Below are positions 1 to 6,920 of a stretch of 11,977 nucleotides of DNA, piece after piece. The notes beneath the pieces were generated by a model. That model saw only the letters and a list, made by a program, of their open reading frames with translations. It searched no databases and was not told the origin of the DNA. This stretch comes from Bryobacterales bacterium (GTDB lineage Bacteria; Acidobacteriota; Terriglobia; Bryobacterales; Bryobacteraceae). Within the stretch, counting starts at the first letter, position 1; each line of letters starts with the position of its first letter. Made by a program: the position numbers and the translations under genes. Location of the stretch: the NCBI GenBank assembly GCA_003132865.1, contig PKYZ01000509.1, positions 297 through 12,273 of the forward strand. Direction: 5' to 3'.

Positions 1-63
1 GCCAGAGGCGGCCTCCGGACGGCGCCGCACCAGTGCCGACAAGAATGCCGACGCGGCGCGCAT
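1..63 (-). CDS. Possible start of a further operon gene, partial
   Basis: After the Hsp70 stop on the minus strand there is an open frame that begins with ATG at 63 (or GTG at 78) and stays open to the window edge. It reads MRAASAFLSALVRRRPEAAS and then continues off the window. It follows the Hsp70 gene by about 30 nt on the same strand, so it could be a fifth operon member. The residue pattern (Ala/Leu-rich, then Arg-rich) does not identify a family and there is no clear Shine-Dalgarno sequence. It could simply be non-coding GC-rich DNA, so confidence is low. Confidence 0.22.
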   Translation of the reverse strand, partial: MRAASAFLSALVRRRPEAASG

Positions 64-92
64 GAGCGCGTGGGCCACTCGAATGGATCGGG

Positions 93-1910
93 TCAATTCT
101 GGCCCTCTACGAAGAACAGCAACTCCTTCAGCGCGCCGGTGGCCTCCTTCAGCGCCGCCGCATCGCCCGATGCCGTGGCCTTATCGATTTTCTCGTGCAG
201 GTCGATCGCCTCCTCGCGGTCTTCCGCGTGCATTTTGGCGAGCAGCCGGCGCGAACGCTCCAGCAGGCTCTCTATTTCCGCATCGCCGTCCGCGCGCACA
301 GGGGCCGGCATTTCGATCACCCCGGCGCCCGCATCCACTACGTCTTCTTCGAGGTCTTCCGGCGTCTCCCAAGCGTCATCCACCATCTCGCCGCGCGTCT
401 CGTACAACTCCTGAATCCGCTTCCGCCCCGCCGCGATCTCCTCGGCGCTCTTCGCGCGCAGCGCATTGGCGATCCGGATGTGCTTCGTTTTACCGGTCCG
501 CTTCTCCACCGCCGCGACCTCCAGAATGCCGTCCAGATCGAGGCGCATGCGGCAGAGAATCTCGTTGGCATCCTCCATCGCGGTCAAGCCTTCGACGCGA
601 AAATCCCCTACCAGGATGTTCTTCAGCGCGTCCTCATCGTCGCCCTGATATACCTGAACATCCACCTCGGTTTGATAGGGGTGGCTGGTCATGTACCGCT
701 CGGTGCGCGTCAAAGGCAGCGGCGTATTGCGCCGGATAATGGGCTTGTAACAGTGCGGATAGGGATATCCGCCGCGGTCGCCGAGATATGAGACGCCGAA
801 GGAGTACGGCGAAACGTCCACCAGCACGCGTTCCACGGCGCGCCCGGCGAGGCGCGACGCCAGCACACCAGCGCCCAGCGCCACGGCGAGATCCGGATGC
901 ACGTCCTGCCGCGGCTCCAGACCCGTGTTTTCGATGAGCAGGCTGGAGACCAGCGGCGTGCGCGTCGAGCCGCCGACCAGCAGAATCGCATCCATGTCGC
1001 CGGGCTTCTTGCCGGAATCCTGCAGTGCTTTGGACACGCTGTCGAGCGTGGATTCCACCAGCGGACGAATCATAGCCTCGTATTCGTCGCGCGAAATCTC
1101 GACTTCGAGATGCAAGGGCCTGAAGAGCTTGGTGACCAGCGCCTCTTCGCGGATCTTGACATACGGTTCGAAGCTCAGTCTCTTCTTGGCTTCTTCCGCC
1201 GCCCACCAGAGCCGGGCCTTCGCCGCCGGGTGTCCCTGGCGGACATCCACACCGTGCTGCTTTTCGAACTCCGCCGCCAGGCGCTCCGCCAGCAGGTCGT
1301 CGAAGTCGTCGCCGCCGAGTTGGTTGTTGCCGTGACTCGCCAGCACCTCGGTGAGGTCGCCTTCCACCGTCACCACCGAGACATCGAAGGTACCGCCGCC
1401 GAGGTCGTAAATGAGCACCGTGTGCCGCGATCCGTCGCCGTAGCCGTAGGCCAGGCTGGCCGCCGTGGGCTCGTTGAGAATGCGCACCACTTCCAGTCCC
1501 GCCAGCGCGCCGGCCTCGCGTGTGGCGTTCCGTTGCGCATCCGAAAAATAGGCGGGCACGGTGATCACGGCCCTCTGCGGGCGCTCGCCCAGCGCGCGGT
1601 GCGCCCACTCCGCGAGTTCGCGCAGGATGAGAGCGGAAATCTCCTGCGGCAGAAAATCCTTGCCGCCCACGCGCACTTTTTCCTCGCTGCCCATCTTGCG
1701 CTTGATGCTGCGCACCGTGCGCTCGGGATAAAGCGCCTGCTGGTTGCGCGCCGCCTCGCCCACCAGCAGTTCTCCGCCTGATGAAAATCCCACGCAGGAG
1801 GGCAGCATGCGCGTATCTCCCGGCCCGAGCACCCGCACCTGGCCGCCGGTGAACGCGGCGATCTCCGAATTCGTGGTTCCTAAGTCGATACCGGCAATTA
1901 GATCGCTCAT
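93..1910 (-). CDS. Divergent Hsp70/DnaK-family molecular chaperone
   Basis: This is a cytoplasmic ATP-dependent chaperone of 605 aa; typical DnaK is about 640 aa. Visible in order are the phosphate-1 loop GIDLGTTNS (residues 7-15), TVPAYFSDAQRNATREAG (118-134), NEPTAASLAYG (146-156), phosphate-2 IYDLGGGTFDVSVV (167-180) and the adenosine motif LLVGGSTRTPLV (310-321), so the ATPase domain looks intact. The interdomain linker and start of the substrate domain read ERVLVDVSPYSFGV where DnaK has VLLLDVTPLSLG, and the lid is acidic and shorter, without the EEVK-type tail. I chose ATG 1910 over the longer frame from 1976 because it gives a canonical Hsp70 N-terminus and overlaps the GrpE-like stop as ATGA. 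It is the last clear gene of a J-GrpE-Hsp70 operon, so it is a dedicated paralogue or variant rather than the housekeeping dnaK. No gene symbol is given for that reason. Confidence 0.95.
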   Translation of the reverse strand: MSDLIAGIDLGTTNSEIAAFTGGQVRVLGPGDTRMLPSCVGFSSGGELLVGEAARNQQALYPERTVRSIKRKMGSEEKVRVGGKDFLPQEISALILRELAEWAHRALGERPQRAVITVPAYFSDAQRNATREAGALAGLEVVRILNEPTAASLAYGYGDGSRHTVLIYDLGGGTFDVSVVTVEGDLTEVLASHGNNQLGGDDFDDLLAERLAAEFEKQHGVDVRQGHPAAKARLWWAAEEAKKRLSFEPYVKIREEALVTKLFRPLHLEVEISRDEYEAMIRPLVESTLDSVSKALQDSGKKPGDMDAILLVGGSTRTPLVSSLLIENTGLEPRQDVHPDLAVALGAGVLASRLAGRAVERVLVDVSPYSFGVSYLGDRGGYPYPHCYKPIIRRNTPLPLTRTERYMTSHPYQTEVDVQVYQGDDEDALKNILVGDFRVEGLTAMEDANEILCRMRLDLDGILEVAAVEKRTGKTKHIRIANALRAKSAEEIAAGRKRIQELYETRGEMVDDAWETPEDLEEDVVDAGAGVIEMPAPVRADGDAEIESLLERSRRLLAKMHAEDREEAIDLHEKIDKATASGDAAALKEATGALKELLFFVEGQN

Positions 1911-2650
1911 TTTTCTTTTCCCGCCGGCGCACAGGAAACCTTCACCTGCGCCGGTCGAAACACTTCTCCATTCCATTCGTAACCACTGCGGTAAACCTCG
2001 ATCACTGTGCCTTCGGCAACGGCGCTCGATTCCTGGCGATCGATGGCGTTCATCCGCCGCGGATCGAACGCCTGCCCCTCACAGGGAATTTCGCGCGCGT
2101 TGAATTCCTCCAGGGTTTGATCCAGGCGCTCGAGTCCCAGCTCGTACCCCTTCGTCAAGGCTGCGAGCGTTGCGCCGGCGGCATCCTCGCCTGGCTGTGA
2201 GAAATGCCGCGAGAAGATCCGCGCGCGCCAGCCTATCGGGGCGGCCTTCGAGATCTGCGCTTCGCTTGCCCGCACCGATTCCAGGCCCCGCCCCAGCCGG
2301 TCGCGCAGATCGATCAAGACGCCCAGGACTTCCTTGCGGCACCGGCGCTCGGTCTCACGCAGCAGCTCGCGCTCGCGTTCGGCCATCCGGTTCGCCTGCG
2401 AGCCAAGCGTGTCGTTCAATTCCTTGAAGGACCTGCCCTGCAGCTTGACTTCCTGCGTGAGCGCCGTCATGGCCGCCCACAAAGAGTACGCGGCAGTTGG
2501 CGCCGGGCGCGCCAGGCCCTCGCTGTCGCCTGCCATCGCTGCCAGAATTTCCGCGTCGACCCCGCGCGGCGGCTCCTCGGCGGCGAGCGCGCCGTCTAGC
2601 CATTCCTCAAAACGCCGCAGGATCTCCGCCCGGCTCATCCCCCCGATCAC
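1907..2650 (-). CDS. GrpE-like nucleotide exchange factor
   Basis: This 247-aa protein probably releases ADP from the adjacent Hsp70. Residues about 65-135 form a charged, heptad-like helix (KELNDTLGSQANRMAERERE and onward), as in the GrpE dimer coiled coil. The C-terminal part (about 195-238) matches the GrpE beta-domain pattern: FDPRRMNAIDRQES, then GTVIEVYRSGYEWNGEVFRP and AQVKVS. The N-terminal 60 residues are not typical of GrpE. The start is either GTG at 2650, which overlaps the J-protein stop as GTGA and has AAAGGA just upstream, or ATG at 2638, immediately after a run of six G. The gene overlaps the Hsp70 start by 4 nt. Family assignment rests on the C-terminal motif and the neighbours; the overall protein is divergent. 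Confidence 0.85.
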   Translation of the reverse strand: MIGGMSRAEILRRFEEWLDGALAAEEPPRGVDAEILAAMAGDSEGLARPAPTAAYSLWAAMTALTQEVKLQGRSFKELNDTLGSQANRMAERERELLRETERRCRKEVLGVLIDLRDRLGRGLESVRASEAQISKAAPIGWRARIFSRHFSQPGEDAAGATLAALTKGYELGLERLDQTLEEFNAREIPCEGQAFDPRRMNAIDRQESSAVAEGTVIEVYRSGYEWNGEVFRPAQVKVSCAPAGKEK

Positions 2651-2940
2651 TTTCCTTTCAGGACCTCCAGCACCTTCAGCCAGGGCTGCGGCCCGGCGAA
2701 CCGGCGCGGCCGCGCCTGGAGTTCGATAATGGAAACAAACGGCGCAAAGGGATCGACTGAAAGCAGCCTGTCCCGCATGCGCCGGCGGGGATCGCGCAGG
2801 CTATCATAGGCATCGCGAATACGCTCGAACTCCTCGGGCGTTCGGTCCGGCGGATGTTCCTTCACCTTGCGCACGTACGCGGTGCGGATCTCTTCTTCGC
2901 CGGCATCCTGGTTGACGCCGAGCACTTCTCTGGGGTCCAT
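2647..2940 (-). CDS. Minimal J-domain protein with HPPD motif
   Basis: This 97-aa co-chaperone should stimulate the ATPase of the operon's Hsp70. Residues 1-52 form a J-domain: MDPREVLGV, then the helix EEEIRTAYVRKVKEH, then FERIRDAYDSLRDPRRR. The invariant HPD is replaced by HPPD (29-32), and the loop to helix III is about six residues shorter than in DnaJ. The remaining 45 residues hold no G/F region, zinc finger or substrate domain. ATG 2940 is chosen because it starts the J-domain exactly, overlaps the upstream stop as TAATG, and has GCGGAG 3-4 nt before it. An in-frame extension to 3030 would add only arginine-rich residues read from inside the upstream gene. Target delivery must come from elsewhere, perhaps from the first operon protein. 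Confidence 0.88.
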   Translation of the reverse strand: MDPREVLGVNQDAGEEEIRTAYVRKVKEHPPDRTPEEFERIRDAYDSLRDPRRRMRDRLLSVDPFAPFVSIIELQARPRRFAGPQPWLKVLEVLKGK

Positions 2941-5576
2941 TATCTCCGCCTGCCTTTCTTGCGTCTCCTGCCGAATCCTGCCCCCGATCCGAACACCCGG
3001 TTCAGCAGGGAATCGAGGGACTCGCCGCACTCGACAGACTTCCTGGTCTCCTCGAACAGCATTCTCGCGATCACAGGCGGCATGTCCGGCGGGAGCTGGG
3101 TTCCGTCGAGAATCGCGTCAAGGTCGAGATCGCCATCATCCTCTTCGAAATCTTCGAATGGACCGACGGCATCTCCGCGCGCGCGGCGGCACTTGGGACA
3201 CTGGCACGCGGCCGCCCCTAAGAGCTCGCTATAGTCGGGGCCGGGGCGGTACGAGGTGGGGAACGCCCGTTCCGCTTTCTCCTCTCGGACCACTGTGGAT
3301 GCCTGTTCTGGGGTGAGCGAGAGATCGCTGAAAGGGGAATTGGCAATCAGTTCCACGGCCTTCTCGACCACGTCCATATGGCGTTGCTGGCGCGCAAGCT
3401 GCGCTGCCGCTACGGCGCACACACCCCGCCGCTCTTCCTGGTACTCCGGCAAGGCCACTGCCCGCAGTAGCAGAAAGCTCGCTTCGGTAGGACCGCCGCG
3501 CTCCAGCCCGGCCCCGGAAACCGCATAAGCCAGTTTGAAATGCTCCGCGGACAGGCCCGCCTCCGCCAGGGTCTGAAGCTGGCCCACATTGAGCGACTGG
3601 CTGCTTCGCGGGAATTGCGTCGCCGCTTCCGCCAGCCAATCCCCGGGAATCGGCTGGCTCATTTGCATGTCCTTGGCCAGTTCGACTACGCGAATCACAG
3701 CCTCGGGCAGCGCGGCGCGTTCTGTTTTACCGAGCGTCTCGACGGGAGGCGTTTTTTCGAGCGCGCCCTGCTTCGAAGCATTGGCCACGCCGAAGATCAG
3801 CAGCGCCGCAGCCGCTTTGTTTCCGAGCACGCGCTCCACTTCCGCGCGATGCGCGGCGGCCCCATCGCTCGCGCCGCGAACCGCGCAGACCATGTAGCGC
3901 AAGGCCGCCAGGAAAGCCGGCCGGTCACCCTGCTGGGACTGAGGCAGCGTCCCCATCTCGGCCACCTTCTCCTCCGCCAGATTGGGCTTTTTCTGCTGGA
4001 GGTGCCGCAGGGCGCTGCCCGCCAACAGACGCAGCCGCGCTCTGCGCACGGCGGGATGAACGCTGTCGATGCGCTCCGCCTTTGCCAGGTATTGCAGCGA
4101 CGTGTGGAACGCGTTTCGCTTCTCCTTCTCTTCCATCAGGAGGAGAATCGGCTCGATATCCATCGGGCGGATTTTGTGCCACGCTTCGGCCACTCTCTCG
4201 GCCTGCCCTGCCCGGCCGCGTTTCGCCCAGTCCGTCCATTGCGAGAACGATTCGAAATGCGGGTCGAGCGCGCAGGCGCGTTCATACAGCTTTTCGGGGT
4301 ACAGGAAATACAACTCCTCGACGGACTTTCGGTTTTGCCGGTGGGCGGTTCTTTGCAGATCCGCCAGCAATTCGTGAGGCAGCTTTTGCAGCACGCCCGC
4401 CATATGGAGATACAACGTAGCGGCTTCCGGGCCGTTCGCCGCGAACCATCCTTCGCGCAGCGCCTCTTGCCGGAACTCATTCCACGTCGCGCAGGCCAGC
4501 GCGATATTCTCGGGGTCCCCGAGTTCCTCCATGCCACGCGCGAAGAGTCTCAAATAGTAGGCGTCGTGCTGGGAAGCCCCGCCCATGGCCGCCTGGACTT
4601 TTTCCATGGCCACGTCGGCCAGCACGCTTCGGACCGAAATGTGCTGTTTCAGTCTCTCGATCCAATCGGGCGCAGTCTCGCGGCATGCCTGCACGGCTTC
4701 GCGGATGCCTTTGAGAATGGTCCCGTTTTTGTGCGAGTTGAAAGCCCCCTCCAATGCCTCAAGGGCCTTCCGTAGCGCCGCGGGATCGGAGGTTGTGGAC
4801 GATACCAGCGCGGCAGCCGCGGCTGTCAGCCCCGCCGGCTTGCCGCCGAGCATCGCCTGCATCGCTGGAACCAGCCGCGCCGGCGCGGATTCCGGCTTGA
4901 TGGCTGCAACGTATCGGCGGCATGCTTCGTCTTCCCCCCGATAGAAGCAGGCGATGGCGCGCACCAGCAGTTTCCAGGGCGCCAGGGGGCTGCGGTGCGA
5001 AACCTCCGGCAGTTCGACCGCGTCCTCGCCAACGGGCCGTCCAGTCACGGCGAGGAACGCGCGCTGCAATTCGGACGCGGCCTTGCGCAGAGGATGTTCC
5101 GAGGGCAATACGGCACACTCCGCCAGCGCCGCGATGTCAACGGCCTCGCGCGCGACGGCTGCTTCGATGGCGGCGCGGCGTTCCGCGCTTAGCTCCGGAT
5201 CGTTTAGCGGCCGCACCAGCTCTTCGAGCCGGCCGGCGTCCATTGCGGCGGGGCCGTTGCGCCCATTAACCCGCTCCCGTGCGGACGGGTAGCGCTCACG
5301 CACCAACTCCAGCAGAGCCTTTGCCTCGACCGCCAGGTTCTGATCGATGAGCGATTGAATCCGCGCGGCGTACGCATCCACCAGCAGCGCTTCGGAGGCG
5401 GCCGTGGCCTGCGCCTTGTGAATCTCCTTGGCGGTTTCGACTGCGACCTTATGTTTGCCGTTGGCGATCAGTTGCCGGACGCTGGCCTCGGCTCCAGCAC
5501 TGAGAGCGGGCCCATTCAAAGCGGGCGCAGCAGCGGCGCCGGGAGATGGCCGGTTCTTCTTAAATTTGTCCCACAC
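2940..5576 (-). CDS. Large helical-repeat-like protein of chaperone operon, unknown function
   Basis: This 878-aa protein has no signal peptide or membrane segment, so it is probably cytoplasmic. I do not recognise a named family. Most of its length is Ala/Leu/Glu-rich helical sequence with TPR-like spacing (for example around residues 25-95 and 440-560), consistent with an alpha-solenoid. Near the C-terminus lies CQCPKC (791-796), a possible Cys metal knuckle, followed by an acidic stretch (about 806-822) and a basic tail RRRKKGRRR. The start is GTG 5576, with GGA 5-6 nt upstream and a strong promoter before it. It is the first gene of the J-GrpE-Hsp70 operon and overlaps the J-protein start by 1 nt. 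I infer a scaffold, adaptor or client-receptor role for that Hsp70 team. The repeats are too degenerate to count by eye. Confidence 0.85.
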   Translation of the reverse strand: MWDKFKKNRPSPGAAAAPALNGPALSAGAEASVRQLIANGKHKVAVETAKEIHKAQATAASEALLVDAYAARIQSLIDQNLAVEAKALLELVRERYPSARERVNGRNGPAAMDAGRLEELVRPLNDPELSAERRAAIEAAVAREAVDIAALAECAVLPSEHPLRKAASELQRAFLAVTGRPVGEDAVELPEVSHRSPLAPWKLLVRAIACFYRGEDEACRRYVAAIKPESAPARLVPAMQAMLGGKPAGLTAAAAALVSSTTSDPAALRKALEALEGAFNSHKNGTILKGIREAVQACRETAPDWIERLKQHISVRSVLADVAMEKVQAAMGGASQHDAYYLRLFARGMEELGDPENIALACATWNEFRQEALREGWFAANGPEAATLYLHMAGVLQKLPHELLADLQRTAHRQNRKSVEELYFLYPEKLYERACALDPHFESFSQWTDWAKRGRAGQAERVAEAWHKIRPMDIEPILLLMEEKEKRNAFHTSLQYLAKAERIDSVHPAVRRARLRLLAGSALRHLQQKKPNLAEEKVAEMGTLPQSQQGDRPAFLAALRYMVCAVRGASDGAAAHRAEVERVLGNKAAAALLIFGVANASKQGALEKTPPVETLGKTERAALPEAVIRVVELAKDMQMSQPIPGDWLAEAATQFPRSSQSLNVGQLQTLAEAGLSAEHFKLAYAVSGAGLERGGPTEASFLLLRAVALPEYQEERRGVCAVAAAQLARQQRHMDVVEKAVELIANSPFSDLSLTPEQASTVVREEKAERAFPTSYRPGPDYSELLGAAACQCPKCRRARGDAVGPFEDFEEDDGDLDLDAILDGTQLPPDMPPVIARMLFEETRKSVECGESLDSLLNRVFGSGAGFGRRRKKGRRR

Positions 5577-5614
5577 GCAGTTCCAGGCTCTTTCTTCTCG
5601 GGGGATGTTACCTA

Positions 5615-5643
5615 ATTATGCTAGATCGGAGCGGAAATGTCAT
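5615..5643 (-). promoter_or_regulatory. Sigma70-like promoter of the chaperone operon
   Basis: On the minus strand there is ATGACA (5638-5643, five of six matches to the -35 consensus), a 17-bp spacer, and CATAAT (5615-5620, five of six to the -10 consensus). Transcription would begin near 5608, leaving a leader of about 30 nt before the GTG at 5576. No CIRCE-type inverted repeat is visible nearby, so HrcA control is not supported. Confidence 0.6.
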
Positions 5644-5692
5644 CATCCGGGGGCCAGAGGCCAAGGACGCTGTTCGGCGCTACTCTCGTACC

Positions 5693-5932
5693 ATGCGGCC
5701 CACTACTGCACTTCTCGCGTTATTTGCCGCGTTGGCGGCCAGCGCGCTCGCCGCTTCCGCGGTCGGCCCCGGACCGGCAAAGGGAAGCGAGCAATTCTAC
5801 CTCAGTTATCTTTGATACCGGTCGCACCATCGATGTGGTGCCGTGGACCCGGAGGCCGGCGCATTCCAGGTCTTCGCCAATCCCGCGCTGGCCGAATCGG
5901 GCGCGCGATGCATGGCGCTGGGTCCGCACGGC
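5693..5932 (+). pseudogene. Broken secreted protein, possibly beta-propeller (NHL-like), 5' fragment
   Basis: A start at 5693 gives a convincing export signal (MRPTTALLALFAALAASALA) and then a stop at 5815. Conserved-looking sequence continues in shifted frames. VIFDTGRTIDVV runs from 5805 to 5840, and VDPEAGAFQVFANPALAESG with ARCMALGPHG runs from 5843 to 5932. Joined, these resemble one blade of an NHL/SMP-30-type propeller (a pattern like DTGR-IDVVDPEAG-MALGPDG). At least two frameshifts are needed, including an apparent CC insertion at 5841-5842. The similarity ends at 5932, where remnants of a toxin gene on the other strand begin. The propeller identification is tentative; the reading-frame damage is directly visible. 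Confidence 0.4.
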
Positions 5933-5934
5933 AG

Positions 5935-6115
5935 GAACAGGAGGCGTGGACCACCTGGAGGCAGGCCACGGAAAAGTGCATCCAGAACCCAACATTACCC
6001 GGAAGTCTTTCTCGACGTTCTGCTCCGTGGTCCCCAGCCGGGTGGCGGCAGCGAGAAGCAAGTCTCTGCGCTCCCCGGAGGTCGCCGATATGATTTCGAG
6101 AAAGTTGTGGTTCAC
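5935..6115 (-). pseudogene. abiEii: AbiEii-type toxin remnant (frameshifted, 3'-truncated)
   Basis: The remnant begins with GTG 6115, which overlaps the antitoxin stop as GTGA. It reads NHNFLEIISATSGERRDLLL and AAATRLGTTEQNVEKDFRV, the typical N-terminus of AbiEii nucleotidyltransferase toxins (DUF1814 family). At 5995 an extra A breaks the frame. Removing it restores CWVLDALFRGLPPGGPRLLF, again exactly as in the family, up to 5935. The expected continuation (KGGTSLSK, then the catalytic aspartates) is absent: only about 60 of some 280-300 codons survive. As written, the frame reads on to a stop at 5720 through unrelated DNA. The nucleotidyltransferase active site is gone, so this cannot encode a working toxin. 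Confidence 0.82.
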
Positions 6116-6822
6116 GGTTTTTGTGCAGATATTTTCGAAGCGCCATTCGAAGGGTGGCGCTGAAATGTCGCGTTTCGGACGAGATCCTGCATCCATGTAG
6201 GCAGTGTGTGGATGCCCGCGGCAAGATCCTGGCGGATTGCGGCTCCGTGCGTTGGATCGGAAATGATGGACTGAAGCCGCTTCAAGATTTTGTTCTGGTC
6301 GGTAGGCAATAAATCGCGTACCCAGTGTAGAGCTTGTACCACGCGCATGGCGGGACGACCCGCCCAATACAGGCGGCTCGGAGCGGTGAGCTTGAAAGCG
6401 ATCGTGAGCTTGCCCAGTTTGATGGGACGAATCCGAGCATCAGTATGAACGACGACATGGGTGGGAGCGGCATCGGCAAGGCCGAGCTGGTTTGCTGCCG
6501 TGAGGCCGTCCACGAGAATTCGAATTTGATCGCGCCGCGCGACGGCGTCGATGATCGCTGTGTCATCGGGGGTGGTGACTCTTCCGGTGAGGCGGTTCAC
6601 TGTGGGCACGTCATAGACTCCGCGATCAATGCGCCGAATGGCGTTGGACTTGGCGAGTCTTTGGAGCGCCTTGTCCACGCCGGGGCGGGCACCGAGGTCG
6701 AGGAAGTCCACCGGAGTCCATACGAGGAATGGTTTTTGAGCACTCATCCGGTCGAGGATCTGGGCCTTGAGATCGAGGGCGGGGCCGCGATGGGCTCTGG
6801 TTTGTCCGATATTTGCGTACAT
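6112..6822 (-). CDS. abiEi: AbiEi-family antitoxin (DUF6088, type IV TA)
   Basis: This 236-aa protein has the AbiEi/DUF6088 layout. An N-terminal winged-helix segment contains VDFLDLGARPGVDKALQRL and IRRIDRGVYDVP, in a pattern known to bind DNA. The C-terminal antitoxin domain follows, with DGLTAANQLGL, THVVVHTDARIRPIKLGKLT and MRVVQALHWVRD. Its length fits an intact gene. ATG 6822 is chosen because the DNA upstream holds the operator-like palindrome and the TTG extension to 6924 reads through it; no good Shine-Dalgarno sequence is seen, so the start is not certain. The stop overlaps the toxin start by 4 nt, as usual for abiE operons. The toxin is destroyed, leaving an orphan antitoxin. It could persist as a repressor or as protection against related toxins, or may simply not have decayed yet. 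Confidence 0.85.
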   Translation of the reverse strand: MYANIGQTRAHRGPALDLKAQILDRMSAQKPFLVWTPVDFLDLGARPGVDKALQRLAKSNAIRRIDRGVYDVPTVNRLTGRVTTPDDTAIIDAVARRDQIRILVDGLTAANQLGLADAAPTHVVVHTDARIRPIKLGKLTIAFKLTAPSRLYWAGRPAMRVVQALHWVRDLLPTDQNKILKRLQSIISDPTHGAAIRQDLAAGIHTLPTWMQDLVRNATFQRHPSNGASKISAQKP

Positions 6823-6867
6823 AGGGCGGACAATATTTGTCCAAATACTGTTAACACTTTTCGGACA
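6803..6867. promoter_or_regulatory. Symmetric four-half-site operator of the antitoxin gene
   Basis: GGACAATATTTGTCC (6828-6842) is a perfect 6-bp inverted repeat with a 3-nt centre. Outer half-sites TGTCCGA (6803-6809) and TCGGACA (6861-6867) form a second 7-bp inverted repeat around exactly the same centre (6835). All four arms share the core TGTCC/GGACA. The array straddles the antitoxin start at 6822. AbiEi antitoxins are known to repress their own operon through inverted repeats, so this is the probable autoregulatory site. A clear -35/-10 pair is not visible within it, though the DNA between the arms is AT-rich. Confidence 0.55.
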
Positions 6868-6920
6868 GATTCGCACGCGGTCCGCTACCCATTCACCTCG
6901 GGCGCACCATGATTTTTCAA

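Noticed and set aside
634..1932. Long open frames overlapping the Hsp70 gene (432 aa on the same strand, 294 aa at 897-1781 on the plus strand)
   Set aside because: They are Arg/Ala/Gly-rich shadow frames typical of GC-rich coding DNA, show no family motifs, and lie fully inside a clear Hsp70.
3540..4775. 411-aa plus-strand frame opposite the large operon protein
   Set aside because: It is antisense to an operon member with ordered overlaps, has Arg/Leu/Gln-biased composition, and shows no recognisable motif or ribosome site.
5577..5700. CIRCE or sigma32-type heat-shock element before the chaperone operon
   Set aside because: No CIRCE 9-bp arms were found. The visible hexamers fit a sigma70-like promoter instead.
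6334..6912. 192-aa plus-strand frame opposite the antitoxin
   Set aside because: The minus-strand frame matches AbiEi/DUF6088 from end to end, so this one is a shadow.
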